This document shows, piece by piece, positions 1 to 5,818 of a stretch of DNA of 10,024 nucleotides. How positions within the stretch are numbered: the first letter of the stretch is position 1; each line of letters opens with the position of its first letter. Below the pieces are notes generated by a model that worked only from the letters and a program-made list of their open reading frames with translations, ran no database searches and was not told the DNA's origin. Made by a program: the position numbers and the translations under genes. Source of the DNA: Myxococcales bacterium (GTDB lineage: Bacteria; Myxococcota; Myxococcia; Myxococcales; Anaeromyxobacteraceae); assembly GCA_021784995.1 (NCBI GenBank), contig JAJYHA010000475.1, positions 1-10,024 of the forward strand. The letters are read 5' to 3'.

Positions 1-266
1 CTCGCGCCGCCGGGGGCTGCTGGGCCGTCTGCACGCAGGGGACGGAGTGCAACCCGCGGAGCGGGTTCTGCGAGCGCGCGCGCGAGGGAGACCCGTGCGC
101 GCACGGCACCGATCCGCGCTGCGCCGGCTCCCGGGCCGCGCCCTGGGGCGTGCAGGACACGGCGGCCGCGGCGCCCGCGGGCGGGCTCGTTCCCGTCCTC
201 GGCGTCTCGCCGGAGACGGGGCAGGCGCCCGCGCCACCCGGACAGCGGCCGGCCGACGCGCGCTGA
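1..266 (+). CDS. C-terminal end of a cysteine-rich, probably exported protein (5' truncated)
   Basis: The frame is open from the window edge (first full codon at 3) to a TGA at 264-266, and nearly every codon ends in G or C, as in the real genes here. About 87 residues are visible. The first half carries six cysteines in a tight pattern (CWAVC, then TECNP, GFCE, GDPC and PRC), resembling disulfide-bonded domains of secreted proteins or lipoproteins. The second half is a Pro/Ala/Gly-rich tail without cysteine. The start codon and any signal peptide lie outside the window, so export is inferred only from the cysteine pattern. I do not recognise the family. A GC-rich inverted repeat directly follows the stop. 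The next gene is on the same strand 100 bp downstream with its own ribosome binding site. Confidence 0.62.
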   Translation, partial: RAAGGCWAVCTQGTECNPRSGFCERAREGDPCAHGTDPRCAGSRAAPWGVQDTAAAAPAGGLVPVLGVSPETGQAPAPPGQRPADAR

Positions 267-267
267 G

Positions 268-282
268 GCGGGCCGGGCCCGC
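268..282 (+). terminator. GC-rich inverted repeat just after a stop codon, possible terminator
   Basis: Arms GCGGGCC (268-274) and GGCCCGC (276-282) are perfect inverted repeats around one base, starting 2 nt after the stop at 264-266. A realistic fold is a 5-bp stem with a 5-nt loop. No T-tract follows, so intrinsic termination is uncertain. In DNA this GC-rich such repeats also arise by chance. Confidence 0.25.
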
Positions 283-353
283 GTACCGTCGCGCGCGCCG
301 AAGTGCGATGATGCGCGCCCGGCCGGCCGGCACCCCCTCACGCCGCGCGGCCC

Positions 354-360
354 GAAAGGA
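354..360 (+). promoter_or_regulatory. Ribosome binding site of the DUF1847 gene
   Basis: GAAAGGA lies 6 nt before the ATG at 367 and fixes that start. No convincing promoter was seen in the 100-bp gap 267-366. Confidence 0.6.
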
Positions 361-366
361 ACCACC

Positions 367-1095
367 ATGCCGGACGAGTCCGCCGTCGACCCGCGCTGCG
401 CCACCTGCGCCACGGTGTTCGCCAGGAAGGGGGCGACCTTCTGCTGGAGCGCCGAGCCCGAGCAGGCGCCGCCCGCCCCCGGCGCGTGCCCCACGCGTGA
501 GCACGCCGGCACCGTGACCGGCACGCTGGGCGGCTACCTGGACGGTGGCGAGGACGCGCGCATCGCGCGGGTGGCGGCGCAGGTGGAGGGGCTCTGCTAC
601 AAGAAGAGCGGCGCCGGGCCGGTGAACGCGCGGTGGACGCGCGTCGAGGACACGATCGCCTTCGCGCGCCTGATGGGGTACCGCCGCGTCGGCATCGCCA
701 CCTGCATCGGCCTGCTGGAGGAGAGCCGGCGTCTGGCGGAGATCCTCCGCGCCCAGGACCTCGAGCCGGTGTCGGTCTGCTGCAAGGTGGGGAGCGTGGA
801 CAAGGAGCGGCTCGGGGTGGCGGACGCCGACAAGGTGCGCCCCGGGACCTTCGAGCCGGCCTGCAACCCGGTGGCGCAGGCGCGCATCCTCAACGAGGTC
901 GGGACCGACATGAACGTGATCGTCGGCCTGTGCGTCGGGCACGACATGCTCTTCGGCAAGCACTCCGACGCGCCGGTCACGACGCTCGTGGTGAAGGACC
1001 GCGTCACCGGCCACAACCCGGCCGCGGTGCTGTACGGGCAGAGCTTCTACTACCAGCGTCTGGCCAAGCGGCGCCTCGACGTCCCCGGAGCGTAG
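367..1095 (+). CDS. DUF1847 family protein, cysteine-rich, probable metal binding
   Basis: This 242-residue protein matches my recollection of the DUF1847 family, which is often labelled a metal-binding protein and has no established reaction. Near the N terminus is a Cys-x2-Cys (C11, C14) followed by C26 and C41. The core carries the recognisable family blocks: a CIGL segment (C113), SVCCKVG (C138, C139), EPACNP (C166), LCVGHD (C189, H192, D193) and a late DAPVTTLVVKDRV/GHNP segment. The many Cys and the GHD motif suggest a bound metal or iron-sulfur centre, which is inference. There is no signal peptide or membrane helix, so it is probably cytoplasmic. ATG at 367 is preceded by GAAAGGA (354-360), a good ribosome binding site. 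The length is close to what I recall for the family. It appears to be monocistronic, ending 21 nt before the convergent stress-protein gene. Confidence 0.85.
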   Translation: MPDESAVDPRCATCATVFARKGATFCWSAEPEQAPPAPGACPTREHAGTVTGTLGGYLDGGEDARIARVAAQVEGLCYKKSGAGPVNARWTRVEDTIAFARLMGYRRVGIATCIGLLEESRRLAEILRAQDLEPVSVCCKVGSVDKERLGVADADKVRPGTFEPACNPVAQARILNEVGTDMNVIVGLCVGHDMLFGKHSDAPVTTLVVKDRVTGHNPAAVLYGQSFYYQRLAKRRLDVPGA

Positions 1096-1110
1096 GCGCG
1101 TCCGCGACCG

Positions 1111-1125
1111 GCGCCGTCACGGCGC
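1111..1125 (-). terminator. Hairpin across the stop codon of the universal stress protein gene
   Basis: GCGCCG (1111-1116) and CGGCGC (1120-1125) are perfect 6-bp arms. The 3-nt loop, 1117-1119, is exactly the TGA stop codon of the minus-strand gene. It sits between the convergent DUF1847 and stress-protein genes and could act in both directions. Neither side has a T-tract, so function as a terminator is uncertain. Confidence 0.25.
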
Positions 1126-1554
1126 GCCGCGCACCACGAGCACGGGGCACCCGGCGGTGCGGATCACCGCGTCGGCCACCGAGCCGAGCGTGATCCGGCG
1201 CAGGCCCGTCCGTCCGTGGGTGCCCATCACGATCGCGTCGCACGCGAACTCGCGCGCGAAGCCGACGATCTCGGCGGCCGGGCTGCCGGAGAGCTGGACC
1301 GAGGTGGTCACGCCGGGCGCGAGCCGCTGCGCCTCGGCGGTCCAGGCCGCCAGCGGGTCGCCTTCGGCGCGCTCCGTCGCCGGCCCTCCCGGCGGCGCGA
1401 AGGGCGCCGCGGGGGGGGCGCCGGACGGCGGCCGGACGTGCAGCACCATGAGCTCCGCGCCGAGCTGTCGCGCGAGCCGTGCCGCCTCCTCCAGCGCCGC
1501 GCGCGAGGGCTCCGAGAAGTCGATCGGGCAGCAGATCCTTCGCCACTCGGGCAT
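1117..1554 (-). CDS. Universal stress protein (UspA family, ATP-binding type)
   Basis: This 145-residue single Usp domain is of usual length for the family. The N-terminal beta strand ends in CCPIDFS with the conserved Asp (D12). A Leu/Ala-rich helix follows, then the VLHVRPP strand. Near the C terminus is the textbook nucleotide-binding signature G-x2-G-x9-G-S (G111, G114, G124, S125), which marks the ATP-binding subclass, and the protein ends in the usual CPVLVVR strand. Residues 43-66 form a Pro/Ala/Gly-rich insertion between the first two halves, a common variable spot. A start seven codons upstream (1575) is possible, but homology begins near the second Met and a GGCGGGG-like purine stretch precedes it, so 1554 is preferred. 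Such proteins act in the cytoplasm during starvation or stress; the specific role here is unknown. It is 77 nt downstream of ccsA, beyond a hairpin, so probably transcribed separately. Confidence 0.9.
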   Translation of the reverse strand: MPEWRRICCPIDFSEPSRAALEEAARLARQLGAELMVLHVRPPSGAPPAAPFAPPGGPATERAEGDPLAAWTAEAQRLAPGVTTSVQLSGSPAAEIVGFAREFACDAIVMGTHGRTGLRRITLGSVADAVIRTAGCPVLVVRGAP

Positions 1555-1622
1555 GGCCCACCCCGCCTCAAGCATGCGCCGGAGACCGGCCGCACGACGC
1601 GCTCAGTTGGGGTGCGCCGGAA

Positions 1623-1643
1623 AGGCCTGCCTCAGGCAGGCCT
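1623..1643 (-). terminator. Perfect inverted repeat enclosing the ccsA stop codon, likely operon terminator
   Basis: AGGCCTGCC (1623-1631) and GGCAGGCCT (1635-1643) form a perfect 9-bp stem. The 3-nt loop 1632-1634 is the ccsA TGA stop, and T1632/A1634 extend the symmetry to 10 bp. Read on the minus strand the hairpin is followed by TTTCC, a short T-run. This is the strongest inverted repeat I found and sits where the lipoprotein-resB-ccsA operon should end. Confidence 0.5.
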
Positions 1644-3416
1644 GGTCGTGCGCCCGGGCGCAGCGGCGTCGTCCGCCCGGGCGCGGCTCCAGAACCGCCG
1701 GGGGGCGAGGCAGAGCGCCATCAGCACGAGCTGCGTGCCGATGAAGGCCGCCAGCGCGTAGAAGGCCTTGTCCATGAAGCCGTAGGAGTGGAGGCCCACG
1801 CCGAGCATGTTCACGCCGAACCAGGAGAGGCTCGTGATGACGTTGCCGAAGATGGCCATCGCCATGATGCCCTTCTCGCGGACGAAGCCGGCCCAGCGGG
1901 CGTGGAGGATGATGGCGTTCCAGAGCACGATGAGGAGCGCCCCGTTCTCCTTGGGGTCCCACCCCCAGAAGCGGCCCCAGGACTGGTCGGCCCAGATCCC
2001 GCCCAGCACCGTCCCGACGAAGCTGAAGAAGAGCGCGAAGCAGATGATCCCGTAGGCCATGGCCGTCAGCGCCTTGCCGGTGGAGGGATCGAGCCGCGGC
2101 GCCAGGTGGCGGCGCAGCGTGTAGCCGATGGCGATGGCGCCCGCGAGGAAGGTGCCGCTGTAGCCGATGGTGATGGTGACGACGTGGGTCGCCAGCCAGA
2201 AGTTCGAGTCCAGCACCGCGCGCATCATCTCCATCGTGTCCCCGTCGCCGGTGAGGTGGTGGGCGACGAGGAGCGAGGCGAAGCCCGAGGCGGCGGCCAC
2301 CGCGGTGCCGAAGCCGCGGCGGTACATCCGCTCCAGCACGATGGCGAGGACCACGGCGCCCCACCCCACGAAGACGGCCGAGGAGTAGAGGTTCGTGACG
2401 GGCGGCCGCCCCTGCAGCAGGATGCGCGACGCGAGCCCCGCGGTGTGGACGGCGGCGCCGACGAGGAGCAGGGCGAAGGCGGTCGGCTGCAGGACGGCCG
2501 GTCGCCAGAGCCAGGATGCGAAGAGCACGAGCAGCGCCAGCACGTAGAGCACCATGCCCAGGTAGAAGGGCTGCGCGCGGTTGAAGACCAGCTCGTCGCC
2601 GCCCTGCCGCACCGCCGCCGGCTGCCGGGCCTCGGCCATCGCCGCCGCCTCGGCCACCGCCGCGCCGAAGGCGGTCGGATCCTGGGCCGACCACGCGCCG
2701 GCGATCCGCGCCCAGGCGTCGAGGGCGGGGTCGTCACCGCGGCCGCGGAGCGCCTCGCCGACCGTCCGCCACCGGTCCGCCGGCTGTCCCGGGGCCGGGA
2801 GCAGCGGCCGGAAGTAGCCGAGCTCCGCCAGCGCCCGCTCCCGCTCCGCGGCGCCCGGCGTCCCCCGGGCGGCGATCTCGCCGGCCAGGCCGGGTCCGCC
2901 CGTCACCTGGAGGGTGTTGCGGAGCCGGTAGTAGACGTAGATGCGCTCGAAGAGGTTCAGGACGGCGCCCTGGAACCGCGTGCGGTCCTTCGCGTCGAGC
3001 CCCTGCGCCACCGACGCCTGGCGCTGGATGTCGTCGAGGTGCGGCGCCAGCACGGTGAAGGGGTAGTAGCGGCTCGAGCCCTGCTGGACCCCGAGGAGCC
3101 CGAGCACCTCCGGATCGTCGATGACGAACACCGGCTGCGTGTCGGCCACGTCGGGCCGCAGGGTGGCGTCGAGCAGCCACTCGTCCGGGCCGACGGAGCG
3201 TCCCTGGAACGGGAAGCCCTGCTTGCCGCGCAGCATGAGGAGCGCGTTGCGGGCCACCGAGTCGATCGGCTTGATGCGGCCCCCCTCGAGCACCGGCAGC
3301 CGCCCGAACGCCTCCAGGTCGAACCCGCGCACCTTCCCCGGGGGCGCGGCCGCGACCGCCACCGCGACGACGGCCGCCGCCGCCGCGAGCCAGGGCACGT
3401 ACCGGGTGAGCTTCAT
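1632..3416 (-). CDS. ccsA: Cytochrome c biogenesis protein CcsA (System II haem transporter/ligase subunit)
   Basis: This 594-residue inner-membrane protein should, with ResB, export haem and attach it to CXXCH motifs of apocytochromes c on the periplasmic side. Residues 6-24 form an N-terminal membrane anchor or signal segment. A soluble region follows with the block GGRIKPIDSVARN, which is typical of long CcsA and fused CcsBA proteins. The C-terminal half is polytopic and holds GRPPVTNLYSS, the WLATHVV helix with His411, the tryptophan-rich haem-handling motif WGRFWGWD (480-487) followed by PKENG, and a later His505; these histidines are candidate haem ligands. The length exceeds simple CcsA proteins because of the N-terminal domain. 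The ATG at 3414-3416 overlaps the resB stop by 4 nt, indicating translational coupling. The terminal TGA lies in a hairpin loop. Confidence 0.93.
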   Translation of the reverse strand: MKLTRYVPWLAAAAAVVAVAVAAAPPGKVRGFDLEAFGRLPVLEGGRIKPIDSVARNALLMLRGKQGFPFQGRSVGPDEWLLDATLRPDVADTQPVFVIDDPEVLGLLGVQQGSSRYYPFTVLAPHLDDIQRQASVAQGLDAKDRTRFQGAVLNLFERIYVYYRLRNTLQVTGGPGLAGEIAARGTPGAAERERALAELGYFRPLLPAPGQPADRWRTVGEALRGRGDDPALDAWARIAGAWSAQDPTAFGAAVAEAAAMAEARQPAAVRQGGDELVFNRAQPFYLGMVLYVLALLVLFASWLWRPAVLQPTAFALLLVGAAVHTAGLASRILLQGRPPVTNLYSSAVFVGWGAVVLAIVLERMYRRGFGTAVAAASGFASLLVAHHLTGDGDTMEMMRAVLDSNFWLATHVVTITIGYSGTFLAGAIAIGYTLRRHLAPRLDPSTGKALTAMAYGIICFALFFSFVGTVLGGIWADQSWGRFWGWDPKENGALLIVLWNAIILHARWAGFVREKGIMAMAIFGNVITSLSWFGVNMLGVGLHSYGFMDKAFYALAAFIGTQLVLMALCLAPRRFWSRARADDAAAPGRTTRPA

Positions 3417-4591
3417 GACGCGTGCGCCTCCGCCGCGTGCGCGGCCGCCTGGCGGCGGCGCATCCCGCGGCGCAACGAGAGCGAGAAGTGCACGATGAGC
3501 CCGATGCCCACCAGCACGCAGGAGACGTAGGGGATGAGCCAGCCGGGGTTCTGCACCACCTGCAGGATCGAGAGCGTGTCGCCCTTGCCGAAGCTGGCCT
3601 GGTAGAAGGCCTTGCCGTCGTAGCGGAGCGGCTGGTTCATGTAGATGAGGACGTCACGCTCCTCGCCGCGCCCCGGGTTCGAGATGTGCACCAGGCTGGA
3701 GAAGTTCTTCGGTATGTCGGTGCCCGGGTAGACGTCGTGGCTGAACTTCTTCAGCGTGATGCTGTAGGGCAGGTAGTAGCGGCGGGGCCGGATCGCGAGC
3801 GTGTAGCGGCGCCCCTCGTGCACGAAGGACTGGGGCGCCCCGAGCGCGTTGGACACGAGCCAGGTCCCGTAGCTCCGCCCGCCCGCCACCGGCTCCACGA
3901 GCGCGGTCACGCGGTTCACCTGGTCGTCCGCGGTGACCGGGGGCAGCTCGGTCACCGAGATGGCCGTGCCCACGCCGGCCGTGGCGGGCGCCGGGCCCTC
4001 GCCGGGCTGCCGCTGGGTGAGGTCGGCGTTGCGGAAGAACTGCTTCACCCGGAGCGTCACGGGCGTACCGGGGACGGAGATGGAGCGCTCGCGCGCCAGG
4101 AGCGTCTCCGGGACGCTGTACACGTCGTCGTGGCGCGGATCGGTGGTGTCCACGAGCGCCAGCTCGGCGTCGCGCCCCTCGACGTAGTTGAGCGTCTGGC
4201 CCTGCTCGATGGCGAGCTGCGTCTCCACCTGGTACCAGCTCGTCACGAACTCGCCCACGAAGAGCAGGATGAGCCCGGCGTGGACGATCCAGATGCCGGC
4301 CTTGGACCAGCTCAGCTCGAGGCGGCGCACCTGCGCCGCCACCAGGTTGACCAGCAGGACGAGGCCGACCAGCGCGCCGCCCGGGAAGACCGGGACCGCG
4401 TAGTCCGTCCCCGGGACGTCCCACCAGACGACCATGCTGCGGACGTAGAGGTTCACCGCCCGGAAGGTGCCGAGGTTCACCTGCGCCAGCGTGCAGGCGA
4501 CCACGATCACCATCAGCAGGGCCAGGCAGACGATGGTGAGCTTGAGGGACGTCATCGCGTCCCAGATGCGCGCGCTAATTCTTGGCTTCAA
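3413..4591 (-). CDS. resB: Cytochrome c biogenesis protein ResB (System II, Ccs1-type)
   Basis: This 392-residue membrane partner of CcsA belongs to the System II holocytochrome c synthase. Helix 1 (about 16-38) begins with the characteristic SLKLTI and is followed by the QVNLGTF/LYVRS segment. Helix 2 spans about 68-88. Helix 3 (about 98-115) contains IWIVHAGLIL with conserved His104. A large periplasmic domain follows. The last helix, near the C terminus, carries GLIVHF and precedes an Arg-rich tail, as in the family. The start is TTG at 4589-4591. The next Met (codon 13, ATG at 4553-4555) would remove the IWD residues that homologues share, and it lacks a ribosome binding site. GGAGAG lies about 9-14 nt before the TTG. 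With this start the gene overlaps the lipoprotein gene by 17 nt and ccsA by 4 nt, so all three are probably one operon. No thioredoxin-like ResA or CcsX gene is present nearby. Confidence 0.92.
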   Translation of the reverse strand: MKPRISARIWDAMTSLKLTIVCLALLMVIVVACTLAQVNLGTFRAVNLYVRSMVVWWDVPGTDYAVPVFPGGALVGLVLLVNLVAAQVRRLELSWSKAGIWIVHAGLILLFVGEFVTSWYQVETQLAIEQGQTLNYVEGRDAELALVDTTDPRHDDVYSVPETLLARERSISVPGTPVTLRVKQFFRNADLTQRQPGEGPAPATAGVGTAISVTELPPVTADDQVNRVTALVEPVAGGRSYGTWLVSNALGAPQSFVHEGRRYTLAIRPRRYYLPYSITLKKFSHDVYPGTDIPKNFSSLVHISNPGRGEERDVLIYMNQPLRYDGKAFYQASFGKGDTLSILQVVQNPGWLIPYVSCVLVGIGLIVHFSLSLRRGMRRRQAAAHAAEAHAS

Positions 4592-5213
4592 GGCGGAGGC
4601 TCTCCAGCAGACGCACGAAGTCGGGTCGGGCGGCGCCCACCGGCGCGGCGTCCCCCGTCATCTTCACGAACCAGCTGTTCCCCTCGACGGAGGCCAGCGC
4701 GGCCACGACGCGGCTCCGCACCTGCCCCTCGCTCTCGAACTCGTAGAGGGAGACGGGGCCCGCCCTGGTGGTGATGCGCCGGCGAGCCGCGGCGAGCGCC
4801 GCCTCGTCCACGGGCGGCAGGCCGATCTGACCTCGCCAGCGGTTCACGTTCGCGAGCTCGCCGCCGGCGGGCCCGGGGAGGACCACGACCGTCACCTCGA
4901 GGCGGCCCGGCTGCGAGGGCTTGATCGTCGCGTAGCGCATGCCGCCCTGCCGCGTCTCGGTCCAGCCCTTCGGGAGGGTCCAGGCCAGGGCGTGGCCGGT
5001 CAACGCGGGCGGCGGCGCCACCTCTCCGGTGCCCATGCCGCCGGGGGCGCCCGTTCCGCCCGGCATCCCGCCGTCCATGGCGGCAGGTACGAAGGATGGC
5101 TCCTTCGGCACGCGGTAGTGCGCGACCTCGTCGCGCGAGCAGCCGGGGAGCGCGGTGGCGGTCACCAGCGCGACGACGATGGCGGTGACGCCGGGAGCTC
5201 GAGAGGGTTTCAC
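4575..5213 (-). CDS. Predicted lipoprotein, first gene of the cytochrome c biogenesis operon
   Basis: This 212-residue protein has a short basic N terminus, a hydrophobic stretch (about 9-21) and the lipobox LPGC with Cys25, indicating signal peptidase II cleavage and lipid anchoring. Residues about 45-65 are a Gly/Met/Pro-rich low-complexity linker. The folded part begins near ALAWTLPKGW and includes a block reading ELANVNRWRGQIGLPP and another, NSWFVKMTG, that look like conserved family segments. I cannot name the family with certainty. Cys25 is the only cysteine, so this is not a thiol-disulfide helper of the ResA type. The start is GTG at 5211-5213; an in-frame TAG upstream excludes a longer protein, and the Shine-Dalgarno sequence is weak. 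It overlaps resB by 17 nt, so a role connected with cytochrome c assembly or delivery is inferred from context only. Confidence 0.85.
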   Translation of the reverse strand: MKPSRAPGVTAIVVALVTATALPGCSRDEVAHYRVPKEPSFVPAAMDGGMPGGTGAPGGMGTGEVAPPPALTGHALAWTLPKGWTETRQGGMRYATIKPSQPGRLEVTVVVLPGPAGGELANVNRWRGQIGLPPVDEAALAAARRRITTRAGPVSLYEFESEGQVRSRVVAALASVEGNSWFVKMTGDAAPVGAARPDFVRLLESLRLEAKN

Positions 5214-5273
5214 GGGATCAGGACAATCGTGAGGGGGACGGTTCTATTCCGCTGCCCGAAGGGAGGGCGTCGC

Positions 5274-5301
5274 TTGACCGAAATCAGGTCGGCAGTATAG
5301 C
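5274..5301 (+). promoter_or_regulatory. Candidate sigma-70 type promoter for the small membrane protein gene
   Basis: TTGACC (5274-5279) and TATAGC (5296-5301) are separated by 16 nt. They match the -35 consensus at five of six and the -10 consensus at four of six positions, in a region otherwise poor in A/T. The start point would be near 5308, about 54 nt before the GTG at 5362. On the opposite strand the same bases read TATACT (5299-5294), a possible -10 element for the lipoprotein-resB-ccsA operon, but no matching -35 is visible. Confidence 0.45.
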
Positions 5302-5361
5302 CCAAGGGCGACCCGGCGCCGCACCCGGTCGGGCGCGCGGGTTGGGATATGGTGGAGGAGC

Positions 5362-5511
5362 GTGCGTTCCCGCTTCGACCTCCGCGGAGAGCTGCCCACG
5401 CAGCTCGGGCCGCGCATCGTGGTGATGCTCGCGCTCGTGGTCGGAGGGCTCGTGGCGGTCGGCCTGACCGCGCTCATCGTGGTCTTCCTGGTGACGGCCT
5501 TCCGGCGTTGA
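5362..5511 (+). CDS. Small single-helix membrane protein of 49 residues, unknown function
   Basis: The frame runs from GTG at 5362 to TGA at 5509-5511. The product starts with a short charged, basic segment (RSRFDLRGELPTQLG). One long hydrophobic helix follows, rich in Val/Leu/Ala, from about residue 19 to 46, and the protein ends in Phe-Arg-Arg. The positive charges at both ends leave topology open. About 92 percent of codons end in G or C, matching genuine genes here. A strong purine-rich ribosome binding site, GGTGGAGGA (5351-5359), directly precedes the GTG, although the spacing from GGAGG is short. It is divergent from the cytochrome c assembly operon, and a plausible promoter lies 61 nt upstream. 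I do not recognise the family; cytochrome-related or regulatory roles are only suggested by position. Confidence 0.68.
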   Translation: MRSRFDLRGELPTQLGPRIVVMLALVVGGLVAVGLTALIVVFLVTAFRR

Positions 5512-5529
5512 CCGGGCCGGATTGGGCCA

Positions 5530-5567
5530 CTTCACCCTACCTTCACCGACCCACCGCGCGCTTTCAC
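5530..5567. repeat. Helically phased TTCAC direct repeats, possible activator sites
   Basis: CTTCACC occurs at 5530-5536 and 5541-5547, exactly 11 bp apart. A weaker third TTCAC is at 5563-5567, 21 bp further on. Spacing near one and two helical turns would put all copies on the same DNA face. They lie roughly 110-150 bp before the predicted sigma-54 start point, the usual place for enhancer sites. Chance is possible for a 5-7 bp word. Confidence 0.3.
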
Positions 5568-5624
5568 GCACCCCTGCCCGCCACCGCCTCGCGCCTAAAA
5601 CCAGAAACGACCGCAGTTCAGCCA

Positions 5625-5634
5625 CTTGCGCAAG
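5625..5634. promoter_or_regulatory. Perfect 10-bp palindrome CTTGCGCAAG, possible operator
   Basis: CTTGCGCAAG is self-complementary and lies about 45-54 bp before the predicted transcription start of the kinase-like gene. A dimeric regulator could bind here. The factor is unknown and a chance palindrome cannot be excluded. Confidence 0.25.
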
Positions 5635-5652
5635 CGACTCGACGCATCGTCC

Positions 5653-5668
5653 TGGCACCCCGTTCGCA
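5653..5668 (+). promoter_or_regulatory. Candidate sigma-54 (-24/-12) promoter of the butyrate-kinase-like gene
   Basis: TGGCAC (5653-5658), five bases, then TCGCA (5664-5668) matches the sigma-54 consensus TGGCAC-N5-TTGCA with a single mismatch. The invariant GG (5654-5655) and GC (5666-5667) are separated by the required 10 bases. A start near 5679 would give a leader of about 140 nt before the ATG at 5819. The NtrC-type regulator encoded at 7573-9006 makes a sigma-54 promoter in this neighbourhood plausible. Confidence 0.5.
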
Positions 5669-5818
5669 TCGGAAGAGGTCCATGGAAGGAGGCGCCGAAC
5701 CGCACGGGAGCGGCCGGCCGCGTTCCGGTTTGCGCCCAGGAGCGCTCGCCGGCACCGGACGCCGGGGACGGGGACGGACCGCCAGGCGCGGACGAGGCAC
5801 GCCGCCGGGGCTGACGAG

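Larger units (their letters stand above)
5512..5818. other. 307-bp non-coding regulatory region upstream of the kinase-like gene
   Basis: No frame here has convincing coding composition. The stretch holds, in order: TTCAC repeats (5530-5567), a ten-base palindrome (5625-5634), a sigma-54-like promoter (5653-5668), and a GC-rich presumed leader with short inverted repeats such as CCGGC (5749-5753) and GCCGG (5761-5765). Part of it (about 5530-5660) is visibly less GC-rich than the flanking genes. Confidence 0.55.

Noticed and set aside
1479..3530. A very long open frame on the plus strand opposite ccsA
   Set aside because: It is antisense to a gene with clear family motifs; its product is Arg/Gly/His-rich low-complexity sequence, as expected for a shadow frame in very GC-rich DNA.
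3422..4774. A 450-codon plus-strand open frame opposite resB
   Set aside because: Shadow of resB and the lipoprotein gene; the composition is unlike a folded protein.
5745..5785. Repeated GGGGAC/GGGACGG words in the leader of the kinase-like gene, considered as a riboswitch or G-quadruplex
   Set aside because: The runs are short and irregular and no known riboswitch core is recognisable; base composition explains them.
5522..5818. Upstream extension of the kinase-like protein to a start at 5522
   Set aside because: Homology to butyrate kinases begins at the ATG at 5819. The extension is Arg/Pro-rich with poor codon use and would include the promoter-like elements.
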